Shown here one piece after another: positions 39,301-47,480 of a DNA stretch of 64,000 bases. This stretch comes from Pseudomonas sp. RIT288 (GTDB taxonomy: Bacteria; Pseudomonadota; Gammaproteobacteria; Pseudomonadales; Pseudomonadaceae). Each line of letters begins with the position of its first letter. The stretch's first letter is position 1. The notes below the pieces were generated by a model. It was not told the DNA's origin. It did no database searches and worked only from the letters and a program-made list of their open reading frames with translations. Location of the stretch: contig NZ_JFYN01000008.1 of assembly GCF_000631985.1 (NCBI RefSeq), positions 120,861-184,860 on the forward strand. Reading direction: 5' to 3'. A program made the position numbers and the translations under genes.

Positions 39301-41141
39301 ATACCGCTGACAGCCAGAGCCTGCAGCGCACTGGCATCCGACAGCTCCTCGCGGGGATAGCCGAAGCGGCGCAGCAGCGTCAGTCGATCCCAGTCCTGAA
39401 CCAGCTCGCTGTCATGACGCCAGGCACCCCGATCGTTGGTCTCGAGCAGCGGTGAATAGCGGCTCGCCGATTCCGGCGGTGCCTGCACTTCCCACAGCCC
39501 GGTCTGAGGCTCGGGGCGCACCGCATAGTGCAGGGCATCGAGCGTCAGGTACGCCTGGCCACCGACCCAACGCAAGCCGCGGCCATCGCGACGCACTCCG
39601 GCTGGCAAAGCCCGACGCTGTTGATACATGTGCAGGTCAGGCTTCCAGAGGCGAGACTGCCCCGAAGCCAGTTTGACCATGCGAAGGCGCTCGATAAAAG
39701 CCGATGACCTGACGACTTTGAACGCTGCGCCCACCGCCCTGGTACTCGCAGCGAAAGCCGCCATCAGAATCAGGTTTTCGACGACATCGAAAAAGTAATC
39801 CGTCGCCTGCTCCTGCTCGCCTCGGGACCAACTGGCAATCCCTTCATAGACCTGTGAGAGCAACTGCACCGCAGTAACCGCCAACAACGCCTCTCCTGCT
39901 ACAGGTATGAACGATACAGCGATCAACAGCAGGTCAATCCCGATGGCCTTATAGGTGTCCAGTCGGGCCAGCCGGGTTTTCTCGTCTTCATCGTCCGTTG
40001 GGACCACTACGAGCCGAGCGTCGGCCATGGTCTGTTCGGCGTGCTGGCGATACATCAGGGTGAACGGGTCACCCGCAAAATCGATGCCGGACAACGTCAC
40101 GTAGAACGCGGCACGAGGCAGGATTGAATGACTGTGCGGATACAAACGCCCATCGAGTTCGGTCACCCACGCTGCGCGCTCACTGATCTTGATGTAGCGC
40201 ATGAAGAATTGGCGAAACGCTGCGCCTTTCAACCGCTGGCTCAACTGTTTCTCGAAATCGCTGAAGGATGAATACTCCTTGAGCGGGTGCAACGGATCAC
40301 CTGGCAGGTAAACAACGCATCTATAGTCGTCATCGGCGTGCTCACTCACCGGGCCGATAAACAGCACACCGTCAAGTGTGACACCCAGCATCTGCAAGGC
40401 CTGATAACCCAAGGTATTGTTGCCCAGTTTGATCGTGTCCTGGTTATCCTTGACTGCCTGCAACATCTCATGCACTTCGACACTGATGTGTTTCTTCAGC
40501 AATGCGACGTGCCGATCCACCTCGAACCGACACCGCAAGTTCGCAGTAAACTTGTTGCGCAACGGATTGGCCTCGGCATCCACATTGAAGATTGCACGAA
40601 GATGAGTCTGATAGTGCTTGCCCAAGTCGAGGGTTCGACACAACAGCGCAAACTCGTGGGGCTGGACCGATAATATATTCGCCTCTCGACCGGTTACTTT
40701 TTCGGGAATATAGATCAAGGAGGTATCGTTATAATTTGTGGCCTGAGTCTCGCTGAGTTCGAAGTTTTCGCAGGCGGCCGTGAGCAGATCGCGATCGATT
40801 GGCAATACCAGCTTCCTGCGCAACCCCAGCAGACTGGAAGTGGAGCGCACGTGCTGAAAAATCACCCCGCTGATATCCAGCGAGTTGCCGAGCTTTTGCG
40901 ACATGGCGCTGGTCAGTAACGGGGCGCAAAACGCTTCGGGCGACTTGAGCGTCTTCAGAAACGGGTCCACTTCACTCTGGGCGCGGTGGCTGGCCATTAT
41001 GCTTTGATAAAGTGTTTGACGCAGTTCATCCGATGCTGACAGCAGCCAGCCGGGAGCATTGTTCTTGATCAACTCAAAGAACATGCCTTTTTGTTCGGGT
41101 ATTAATACAGGCGTGACAGCCTGGACAGGTAAAGAAGACAT
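36321..41141 (-). CDS. LRR-NEL paralogue with Ser in place of the catalytic Cys
   Basis: This 1606-aa protein is a shorter relative of the protein at 25144-32160. It has the same dermonecrotic-toxin-type N-terminal half and hydrophobic block (GIDLLLIAVSFIPVAGEALLAV). A single LRR module begins near residue 1105 (LPVLVGDFSHVTHL), and a NEL-type C-terminus follows. At the CxD catalytic motif it reads ATSVDGY: Ser1392 (codon AGT) with the Asp retained, so ubiquitin thioester formation should be impossible. The frame is otherwise intact. I chose ATG 41141 (MSSLPVQAV) with GAGA upstream; a TTG start ten codons earlier lacks a ribosome binding site. The upstream region is strikingly AT-rich. It may be a decoy, an adaptor or an inactivated effector. 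Confidence 0.88.
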   Translation of the reverse strand: MSSLPVQAVTPVLIPEQKGMFFELIKNNAPGWLLSASDELRQTLYQSIMASHRAQSEVDPFLKTLKSPEAFCAPLLTSAMSQKLGNSLDISGVIFQHVRSTSSLLGLRRKLVLPIDRDLLTAACENFELSETQATNYNDTSLIYIPEKVTGREANILSVQPHEFALLCRTLDLGKHYQTHLRAIFNVDAEANPLRNKFTANLRCRFEVDRHVALLKKHISVEVHEMLQAVKDNQDTIKLGNNTLGYQALQMLGVTLDGVLFIGPVSEHADDDYRCVVYLPGDPLHPLKEYSSFSDFEKQLSQRLKGAAFRQFFMRYIKISERAAWVTELDGRLYPHSHSILPRAAFYVTLSGIDFAGDPFTLMYRQHAEQTMADARLVVVPTDDEDEKTRLARLDTYKAIGIDLLLIAVSFIPVAGEALLAVTAVQLLSQVYEGIASWSRGEQEQATDYFFDVVENLILMAAFAASTRAVGAAFKVVRSSAFIERLRMVKLASGQSRLWKPDLHMYQQRRALPAGVRRDGRGLRWVGGQAYLTLDALHYAVRPEPQTGLWEVQAPPESASRYSPLLETNDRGAWRHDSELVQDWDRLTLLRRFGYPREELSDASALQALAVSGIEDSVLRQIHVDRGHPPALLLDTVLRFRADAAVTEFIEQLQIPLSAPMADADLQLHLLTTSASWPADCVISVVDAAGTPINRYGAPTATTTLKITQQDVHRGKLYRSLLAALGSQRCKTLLGLTSQDSAVQTRKLVHIVGEQAQGRRQPLFQRIYRRHEAPSNGRVALLMKTFADLPARVAEELADSALDGEAQELDAARVPLRLAQEVRRYQQAIAVCRAYEGLYLDSGGGHSTNRLVLDTLEHLPGWSGASAIEIQEWSGSHDSVATTASSSSSERVIINVLADRISVLQGTDAALKTFSGRTREHYFQALWHGLSAQRKVLLGLSFETGANGLREKITELAMKRRTTFARTMGERPGDYSPMALADRPPAGPWANSGVSVSVMVRRIQELYPAHSPAQIHALLNVLGRNEILVLMKLELLRLEFLGIREVLNRWVTRQTQYNGIDGSLLDVPQSAKARAMRAIIRCWRREPGASGDAPPDTLIFAPEPLGELPVLVGDFSHVTHLVMDGTTPLGLTAFLRHFRNLRSLSLRGNQLTQLPVALERMPWLTHLDLSENRIRLSSASVPPLAQLKKLRVLSLDFNVDLAHAPDVSALPDLERLRLRGCAIDHWPEGTTGLQRPQLIDLRDNQISTVPEAVLRAPLMVTRAVRLMGNPLSPDTLRQIATYQQANSVSFGVMARVYRHQPLPSASYEGQSARWLTGRPAVEAIPRSVTWEAVRAAPGSRDFFNVLSQLIHTADYTRLYPYFSQRVWNVVEAAAEDTRLRSELFRTARVATSVDGYSAVFSEMEVQVLCYRATVAAGVGGAPLERQLTHLLRGLFRLQTLEERTLAQINTRAQPRVYEHALEFSLAYRVGLAERLNLPGQPRAMSSPLNVEVSQVELDQAYQAVMRIEGSSAFPDWCIGQRFWVEFLESAYPDAFALVYVRTSQALARLEEAELTRNQAAVQMNAIHDNFRNERQALIRQLTDQALVRHPANELARSDTEEEGSTP

Positions 41142-41184
41142 ACTGAATATCTCGAAAGCTGAAAGTAACAACAGCTTATCGAGC

Positions 41185-41276
41185 AGGCCTTTTTATAAAA
41201 GCGCGAATTACCGATTAAAAACCCTGAATTCAAATCAACTATTCAAACTCAAACTATACATATATACCGCCACCAT
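41185..41276 (-). promoter_or_regulatory. AT-rich upstream region of the LRR-NEL paralogue
   Basis: By hand count about 30% of bases are G or C here, against roughly 60% around it, with runs such as TATACATATATA. Such regions attract MvaT/MvaU silencers in Pseudomonas; that role is inferred. Confidence 0.45.
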
Positions 41277-41315
41277 AAAAAAAACCCTTTCACCGTTACA
41301 GTAAAAGGGGTTTTT
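41277..41315 (-). terminator. Rho-independent terminator of sohB
   Basis: On the minus strand AAAAACCCCTTTTACTGTAA and GTGAAAGGG followed by eight T residues form a textbook terminator 13 bp after the sohB stop. A-rich and T-rich flanks on both sides would let it work in both directions. Confidence 0.85.
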
Positions 41316-41328
41316 CCTTGGCCTTTTC

Positions 41329-42360
41329 TTACCAGAAGCGTTGCTGGGTCAAGCGACTCCACCAGCTCAGCAGCACGCGATCCACTGAGCCGCTGGCGGC
41401 CATGCCGATGCGCTCCTGCAGACTTTTGCGCTCGGCGTAATGCAGGTGATAAACCTCGGCTTTCTTCGCCCGGTCTGCCAGGTATTCATCACTGGTCTTG
41501 AGCTCGTCGACCAGTTGCTTGTCCAGCGCTGCAACACCAAGCCAGACCTCACCGGTGGCCACTTCATCAATGGCCAGTTGCGGGCGATAGCGCGAAACGA
41601 AGTTCTTGAACAGCTGATGGGTGATGTCCAGGTCTTCCTGGAACTTCTCCCGACCTTTCTCGGTGTTTTCGCCGAACACGGTCAGGGTGCGTTTGTACTC
41701 ACCGGCGGTCAGCACTTCGAAATCAATGTCGTGCTTTTTCAGCAGACGGTTGACGTTGGGCAACTGCGCCACCACACCAATCGAGCCGAGAATCGCGAAC
41801 GGCGCGCTGATGATCTTCTCGCCAATGCACGCCATCATGTAACCGCCGCTGGCCGCGACCTTGTCGATGCACACGGTCAACGGCACGCCGGCCTCGCGAA
41901 TACGTGCCAGTTGCGAAGACGCCAGGCCGTAGCTGTGCACCATGCCGCCACCGCTTTCCAGACGCAGTACCACTTCGTCCTTTGGCGTGGCGAGGGTCAG
42001 CAGTGCGGTGATTTCGTGACGCAGGCTCTCGGTGGCCGAGGCCTTGATGTCACCGTCGAAATCCAGCACGAACACCCGGGATTTGCTCTCGGGTTTGTTC
42101 TTCTGCCTCTTCTCGGATTTTTCCGATTTGGCCTGGCCCTTGCGCAAGGCCTTGAGCTGATCCTTGTCGAGCAGCGTCTGCTCCAGACGTTCGCGCAAGC
42201 CTTTATAGAAATCGTTGAGCTTGCTGACCTGCAACTGCCCCGCCGATTTGCGCCGGCCCTTGCTGCGCAATGCAGCAAAACTGGCGAGCACCACCAGGAT
42301 GGCGACCACCAGCGTTACGGTCTTGGCCAGGAAGCTGGCGTATTCGGTGAAAAACTCCAC
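41329..42360 (-). CDS. sohB: S49-family protease SohB
   Basis: This 343-aa inner-membrane protease has an N-terminal membrane anchor (residues 8-32), a charged linker, and an S49 domain. The Ser/Lys dyad is Ser171 in AASGGYMMA and Lys223 in AGEYKRTL, 52 residues apart as in SppA. It probably degrades signal peptides or misfolded periplasmic proteins. Translation starts at a GTG with GGAG six bases upstream. It is monocistronic with its own terminator. Confidence 0.94.
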   Translation of the reverse strand: MEFFTEYASFLAKTVTLVVAILVVLASFAALRSKGRRKSAGQLQVSKLNDFYKGLRERLEQTLLDKDQLKALRKGQAKSEKSEKRQKNKPESKSRVFVLDFDGDIKASATESLRHEITALLTLATPKDEVVLRLESGGGMVHSYGLASSQLARIREAGVPLTVCIDKVAASGGYMMACIGEKIISAPFAILGSIGVVAQLPNVNRLLKKHDIDFEVLTAGEYKRTLTVFGENTEKGREKFQEDLDITHQLFKNFVSRYRPQLAIDEVATGEVWLGVAALDKQLVDELKTSDEYLADRAKKAEVYHLHYAERKSLQERIGMAASGSVDRVLLSWWSRLTQQRFW

Positions 42361-42564
42361 AGAGACTCCTTAAAACAATGCGCGGATGCAAAACACGCGC
42401 GGGATGGTTGCAGCATACCCATGCCTCGCCCCGTCGGCCAGCCGTGAAACCTCTGGCAACAGGCCTGTAACGAGCATTTCAAACAAGCGTATGTTTTTTC
42501 ATTGACAGCACTCCGTCATCCTCATAACCTCGCCAAACCTTCAACGTACCGGGATGACGCGGAC

Positions 42565-43275
42565 GTGGGCAGCATCTATCTGATTCGACATGGCCAGGCC
42601 TCCTTTGGTGCAGACGACTATGACGTCTTGTCGCCGATCGGTGTGCGCCAGGCAGAAGTCCTCGGCCAGCACCTCGCCGAGCTGGGAATCTGCTTTGATC
42701 GCTGCCTGGCGGGCGACCTGCGTCGTCAGCAACACACGGCCAGCAGCGCGCTGGAGCAATTCAGCGCCAAGGGCCTGTCGGTACCGACGCTGGAGACCGA
42801 TTCCGCGTTCAACGAGTTCGACGCCGACGCGATCATCCGCGCTCTGATCCCGGCCATGCTGGAGGACGAACCGGAAGCCATCGACATCCTGCGCAACGCG
42901 GCGCAGAACCGCGCCGAATTCCAGCGCATCTTCGCCCTGGTCATCGAGCGCTGGCTGGCGGGCACCTACGACACCCCCGGGCTGGAGAGCTGGCTGGGTT
43001 TCGTCGAGCGAGTACAAGGCGGATTGCAGCGCATTCTCGAACAGGCCGACGGCAACCAGAAAATCGCCGTGTTTACCTCCGGCGGTACCATCACCGCCCT
43101 GCTCCACCTGATTACCCAAATACCTGCCCGGCAGGCGTTTGAACTGAATTGGCAAATCGTCAACACCTCGCTCAACCAGCTGAAGTTCCGCGGTCGCGAG
43201 GTGGCTTTGGCCTCCTTCAACAGTCACGCACATCTGCAACTGCTGAAGGCTCCGGAACTCATCACTTTCCGCTGA
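42565..43275 (+). CDS. Histidine-phosphatase-fold protein
   Basis: This 236-aa protein has the phosphoglycerate mutase/SixA signature LIRHGQASFG with the nucleophilic His. The usual second catalytic His of this superfamily (HGG) is replaced: the segment reads VFTSGGTITALL. The fold is clear but the activity is open, and it may be reduced or use another residue. I chose the GTG at 42565 because it gives the family's typical N-terminus (GSIYLIRHGQ). SCP2 follows 64 bases downstream, suggesting co-transcription. Confidence 0.85.
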   Translation: MGSIYLIRHGQASFGADDYDVLSPIGVRQAEVLGQHLAELGICFDRCLAGDLRRQQHTASSALEQFSAKGLSVPTLETDSAFNEFDADAIIRALIPAMLEDEPEAIDILRNAAQNRAEFQRIFALVIERWLAGTYDTPGLESWLGFVERVQGGLQRILEQADGNQKIAVFTSGGTITALLHLITQIPARQAFELNWQIVNTSLNQLKFRGREVALASFNSHAHLQLLKAPELITFR

Positions 43276-43339
43276 GTCCGGATAACTGTGACCCTTGCTG
43301 TAATCAACCAGCGCCTATTACCCAAGAAAGGATCGAACC

Positions 43340-43654
43340 ATGACCTCCGTAGCTGATGCCGTACAAGCAATGAAAGCCAAGTTCAACCCAGCCGCTGCTG
43401 CCGGTCTGGATCTGGTCTTCGGTTTCCGCATCGACGAGACCAAAAACTTCTCGCTGATCGTCAAGGACAGCACCTGCGAGCTGAAAGAAGGCGAGAACCC
43501 GGACGCGCAGGTCACTCTGGTGATGGACGGCGAAACCCTGGAAGGCATCGTTGACGGTTCGACCGACGGCATGCAAGCGTTCATGGGTGGCAAACTGCGC
43601 GCTGAAGGCGACATGATGCTGGCCATGAAACTGTCCGAGCTGTTCCCGTCGTAA
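43340..43654 (+). CDS. SCP2 sterol-binding domain protein
   Basis: This 104-aa protein is a single SCP2 domain. It has the amphipathic helix FNPAAAAGLDLVFGF, a beta sheet with FSLIVKD, and the C-terminal FMGGKLRAEGDMMLAMKLSELF. Such domains bind lipids or acyl-CoA in a hydrophobic tunnel. AAAGGA precedes the ATG. It is downstream of the histidine-phosphatase-like gene and is followed by a terminator. The ligand is unknown. Confidence 0.92.
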   Translation: MTSVADAVQAMKAKFNPAAAAGLDLVFGFRIDETKNFSLIVKDSTCELKEGENPDAQVTLVMDGETLEGIVDGSTDGMQAFMGGKLRAEGDMMLAMKLSELFPS

Positions 43655-43674
43655 GACGTGCGTTCGGTTTGAAG

Positions 43675-43703
43675 AAAATCCCGCCCCGGTGGCGGGATTT
43701 TTG
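43675..43703 (+). terminator. Rho-independent terminator after the SCP2 gene
   Basis: AAAATCCCGCC and GGCGGGATTTTT form a GC-rich stem with a short loop and a T run, 20 bp after the stop. Confidence 0.88.
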
Positions 43704-43712
43704 CGTCTGGCC

Positions 43713-43803
43713 CCTGTAGGAGCTGCGGCACGCTGCGATCTTTTGCTTATGAAAATCAAAGTCAAAAGATCGCAGCCTCGTTTCACTCGACAGCTCCTAC
43801 AGG
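43713..43803. repeat. Long hairpin repeat (GTAGGAGCT family), copy 4
   Basis: CCTGTAGGAGCTGCGGCACG with the right arm CACTCGACAGCTCCTACAGG frames GATCTTTTG and CAAAAGATCGC. It lies between the convergent SCP2 and yejF genes, three bases from the yejF stop. Confidence 0.85.
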
Positions 43804-43805
43804 AT

Positions 43806-45392
43806 TTACGCCAGCCTCGCCTCCACATTGGATGCCGCCAGCAACTCCTGCGTGTAGGGATGTTGCGCCGCACTGAACAGCGCACTGGTCTCGCCACGCT
43901 CCAACACTTCGCCATCCTTCATCACAATCAGGTCATGGGCCAACGCCCGCACCACCGCCAGGTCATGACTGATGAACAGGTAAGTCAGCCCGTGCTCTTC
44001 CTGCAGGCGCCGCAATAAAGCAACGATCTGCTTCTGCACCGTGCGATCCAGCGCCGACGTCGGCTCATCGAGCAAGATCAGGTCCGGCTTGAGCACCAGC
44101 GCCCGAGCGATGGCAATCCGTTGCCGCTGGCCTCCGGAGAACTCGTGCGGATAGCGATGTCGGGTGGCCGGATCCAGACCGACCTCACGCAGCGCATCGA
44201 TCACCGCCTGCTCGCGCTCGGCAGCATTCAAATCGCTGTGCACCTGCAAGCCCTCGGCAATGATCTGCTCCACACAAAGGCGCGGGCTGAGGCTGCCGAA
44301 CGGATCCTGAAACACCACTTGCAGGCGTTTGCGCAGTGGCCGCAGCTGCTTGCCGCTCAACTGCTCCAGCGCCTCACCGGCAAAGCGAATGCTGCCCTCG
44401 GCGTCGATCAGGCGCAAAATCGCCTGACCCAAGGTCGACTTGCCCGAGCCCGACTCGCCGACAATCCCCAGCGTCTTGCCACGCTGCAGATTCAGATCGA
44501 TACCCTTGACCGCCGCCAACCAAGTCTTCGGCCGCAGCCAACCACCCCCGAGACGAAAACGCACATTCAGATCGCGCACCTGCAACAAATCCTGCGCGAC
44601 ATCCCGACGCAGCGCTTCGCCCCCCGGCTCGGCGTTGAGTAACTCGATGCTGTAGGGATGCTGCGGCGCACGGAACAGTTGCTCGCACGCCGCCTGCTCG
44701 ACGATCCGTCCACCGCGCATCACCGCCACCCGCTGCGCAATGGTGCGCACCAGATTCAGGTCATGGCTGATGATCAGCAGCGCCATGCCGAGCCGCTGCT
44801 GCAAGTCCTTGAGCAACAGCAGAATCCTGCGCTGCACGGTCACATCCAGCGCGGTGGTCGGCTCGTCGGCGATCAATAACTGCGGCTCGCAGGCCAGCGC
44901 CATGGCAATCATCACCCGCTGGCGCTGGCCGCCGGAGAGTTGATGCGGATAGGCCTTGAGCCGTTCGCGCGGTTTCTGAATGCCAACCAGTTCGAGCAGT
45001 TCAAGAATCCGTTCCCGGGCTTGCGCGCCTGCCAGGCCTTTGTGCAGCGCCAGGCTCTCACCGAGTTGCCGCTCGATCGTATGCAGTGGATTCAGCGAAC
45101 TCATCGGTTCCTGAAAAATCATCGCGATACGGTTGCCCCGTAACTGGCGCAGATAGCGCTCGTGCACGCCGAGCAACTCTTCCCCGGCATAACGAATGCT
45201 GCCGTCGATCCGCGTGATGTTCGGGTCAAGCAATTGCAGGATGCTGTGAGCAGTCACCGATTTGCCCGAGCCGGACTCGCCGACCAGCGCCAGGCATTCG
45301 CCGGGACGAATATCGAGGTCGATGCCATGCACTACTGGCTGGCCGTTGAACGCCACACGCAGGTCGCGGATTTCGATCAGGTTATCGCTCAT
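43806..45392 (-). CDS. yejF: Peptide ABC transporter ATPase, fused dual-domain (YejF-type)
   Basis: This 528-aa cytoplasmic ATPase has two complete nucleotide-binding domains in one chain, as in YejF. Each has Walker A (GESGSGKSV and GESGSGKST) and a signature (LSGGQRQRV and FSGGQRQRI). It powers uptake of oligopeptides or peptide antibiotics such as microcin C by the Yej system. The ATG at 45392 has GAGG seven bases before it and follows the yejE stop by one base. It is the last gene of the operon yejA-yejB-yejE-yejF. Confidence 0.93.
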   Translation of the reverse strand: MSDNLIEIRDLRVAFNGQPVVHGIDLDIRPGECLALVGESGSGKSVTAHSILQLLDPNITRIDGSIRYAGEELLGVHERYLRQLRGNRIAMIFQEPMSSLNPLHTIERQLGESLALHKGLAGAQARERILELLELVGIQKPRERLKAYPHQLSGGQRQRVMIAMALACEPQLLIADEPTTALDVTVQRRILLLLKDLQQRLGMALLIISHDLNLVRTIAQRVAVMRGGRIVEQAACEQLFRAPQHPYSIELLNAEPGGEALRRDVAQDLLQVRDLNVRFRLGGGWLRPKTWLAAVKGIDLNLQRGKTLGIVGESGSGKSTLGQAILRLIDAEGSIRFAGEALEQLSGKQLRPLRKRLQVVFQDPFGSLSPRLCVEQIIAEGLQVHSDLNAAEREQAVIDALREVGLDPATRHRYPHEFSGGQRQRIAIARALVLKPDLILLDEPTSALDRTVQKQIVALLRRLQEEHGLTYLFISHDLAVVRALAHDLIVMKDGEVLERGETSALFSAAQHPYTQELLAASNVEARLA

Positions 45393-45393
45393 C

Positions 45394-46416
45394 TCAAGCC
45401 CTCGGATCATAAGCATCTCGGCAGGCCTCACCGATGAACACCAACAAAGAAAGAATCAGCGCCAGAGCAAAAAACGCCGTCAGCCCCAACCACGGCGCTT
45501 GCAGATTGCTCTTGCCCTGGCCAATCAGTTCGCCCAGCGAAGCGCTGCCGGCGGGCATGCCGAAACCGAGAAAATCCAGCGCCGACAAGGTCGCGATCGC
45601 CCCGGTGAGAATGAACGGCAGATAGGTCAGGGTCGCGCTCATGGCGTTGGGCAGGATGTGCCGGCAGATCACCTGCACATCGCCAACCCCCAGCGCCCGC
45701 GCAGCTTTCACGTATTCCAGGCCGCGGCTGCGCAGGAACTCGGCGCGCACTACATCGACAAGACTCAGCCAGGAAAACAGCGCCATGATCCCCAGCAACC
45801 ACCAGAAATTGGGCTCGACGAACCCGGACAGAATGATCAGCAGATACAACACCGGCAGCCCCGACCACACCTCCAGCAACCGCTGCCCGAGCAGATCGAC
45901 CCAGCCTCCGTAAAAGCCTTGCAAGGCACCGGCCGCAATGCCTATCAGCGCACTGGCGGCGGTCAGTGCCAAGGCAAACAGCAGCGACACCCGCGTACCG
46001 AAGATCACCCGCGCCAGCACATCCCGCGCCTGATCGTCGGTGCCCAGCCAGTTCTCGCCGCTCGGCGCACTCGGCGCCGGTTCAGTCAGGTCATAGTTGA
46101 CCGTATCGAAACCGAACGGGATCGGCGCAAACCACATCCGCCCGCCCTGCCCCTCGATCAGTTGCCGCACCTGCGCGCTGCGATAGTCCGGCTGGAACGG
46201 CAATTCGCCGGCGAAATCCTGCTCGGTGTAGCGCTTGAACGCCGGGAAATACCACTGGCCCTGATACTCGACCAGCAGCGGTTTGTCATTGGCGATCAAC
46301 TCGCCGCCCAGGCTCAGGCCGAACAACAGCAAGAACAGCCACAACGACCACCAGCCACGCCGGTGCGCCTTGAACCGCGCCCAGCGCCGCTGGCCGATGG
46401 GAGATAGAGTCAGCAT
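45394..46416 (-). CDS. yejE: Peptide ABC transporter permease (YejE-type)
   Basis: This 340-aa permease has one N-terminal helix, a long periplasmic segment (residues 40-130), then five helices with the EAA-type loop (LEYVKAARALGVGDVQVICRHILPNA). The long insertion is typical of YejE compared with DppC. It overlaps the yejB stop by one base, indicating translational coupling. It pairs with YejB in the membrane. Confidence 0.93.
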   Translation of the reverse strand: MLTLSPIGQRRWARFKAHRRGWWSLWLFLLLFGLSLGGELIANDKPLLVEYQGQWYFPAFKRYTEQDFAGELPFQPDYRSAQVRQLIEGQGGRMWFAPIPFGFDTVNYDLTEPAPSAPSGENWLGTDDQARDVLARVIFGTRVSLLFALALTAASALIGIAAGALQGFYGGWVDLLGQRLLEVWSGLPVLYLLIILSGFVEPNFWWLLGIMALFSWLSLVDVVRAEFLRSRGLEYVKAARALGVGDVQVICRHILPNAMSATLTYLPFILTGAIATLSALDFLGFGMPAGSASLGELIGQGKSNLQAPWLGLTAFFALALILSLLVFIGEACRDAYDPRA

Positions 46417-47480
46417 CAGGCAGTCCTCGCGGTGAAGTCGATGCGCGGGTCAACCAGCGTGTAACACAGGTCGCCGAGCAGTTTTATCAGCAGGCCGAAC
46501 AGGGTGAAGATGAACAACGAGCCAAACACCACCGGATAGTCGCGCGACACCGCTGCCTCGTAGCTGAGACGGCCGAGGCCATCGAGGGAGAAGATCACTT
46601 CGATCAGCAACGAGCCGCCGAAAAATACCGTCACCAGCGCCTGCGGCAATCCGGCGACCACCAGCAGCATCGCGTTGCGAAACACGTGACCGTATAAAAC
46701 CTGGCGCTGGCTGAGGCCCTTGGCCCGTGCCGTCACCACGTACAGGCGCGAGATTTCGTTGAGAAAGCTGTTTTTGGTGAGGATCGTCAGCGTGGCGAAT
46801 CCGCCGATCACCAGCGCGGTGACCGGCAGCACCAGATGCCAGAAGTAATCGGCAACCTTGCCCCACGGCGACAGCTCGGCGAAGTTGTCCGAGACCAGCC
46901 CGCGCACCGGAAACCAGTCCAGTGCGCTGCCGCCCGCGAACACGATGATCAGCAGCAGCGCAAACAGGAACCCCGGCATCGCGTAGCCGATGATGATCGC
47001 CACGCTGCTCCAGACATCGAACGTCGAGCCGTTGTGTACGGCCTTGCGGATGCCCAGCGGAATCGACACCAGGTAAGTGATCAACGTGGCCCACAAGCCC
47101 AGTGACAAGGTGACCGGCAGCTTCTGCCAGATCAGCTCGGTGACGCTGGCGCCACGGAAAAAGCTCTGGCCGAAATCCAGTTGCGCGTAGCTTTTGAGCA
47201 TCAGCCACAGGCGCTCGCCGGCGGGTTTGTCGAAGCCGTACTGGCGTTCGATATCTGCCACCAGTTTCGGGTCGAGCCCCCGGGTCGCGCGGGATTCACC
47301 GCCGATGGTTTCGACATGACCGCCGCCCACCGCCGCGCCGACACCAATGCCCTGCAAGCGCGCGATCGCCTGCTCGACCGGTCCGCCGGGGGCCGCCTGC
47401 ACGATGATGAAATTGACCAGCAAAATGGCGAACAAAGTCGGCACGATCAGCACCAGACGCCGCAGGCTATAACCCCACAT
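46416..47480 (-). CDS. yejB: Peptide ABC transporter permease (YejB-type)
   Basis: This 354-aa DppB-like permease has six helices. [20 protein letters not shown] is the usual first helix, a YejB-type insertion (residues 45-75) precedes [15 protein letters not shown], and the EAA loop is [22 protein letters not shown]. It starts within the last 14 bases of the yejA-type gene. With YejE it forms the channel. Confidence 0.93.
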   Translation of the reverse strand: MWGYSLRRLVLIVPTLFAILLVNFIIVQAAPGGPVEQAIARLQGIGVGAAVGGGHVETIGGESRATRGLDPKLVADIERQYGFDKPAGERLWLMLKSYAQLDFGQSFFRGASVTELIWQKLPVTLSLGLWATLITYLVSIPLGIRKAVHNGSTFDVWSSVAIIIGYAMPGFLFALLLIIVFAGGSALDWFPVRGLVSDNFAELSPWGKVADYFWHLVLPVTALVIGGFATLTILTKNSFLNEISRLYVVTARAKGLSQRQVLYGHVFRNAMLLVVAGLPQALVTVFFGGSLLIEVIFSLDGLGRLSYEAAVSRDYPVVFGSLFIFTLFGLLIKLLGDLCYTLVDPRIDFTARTA

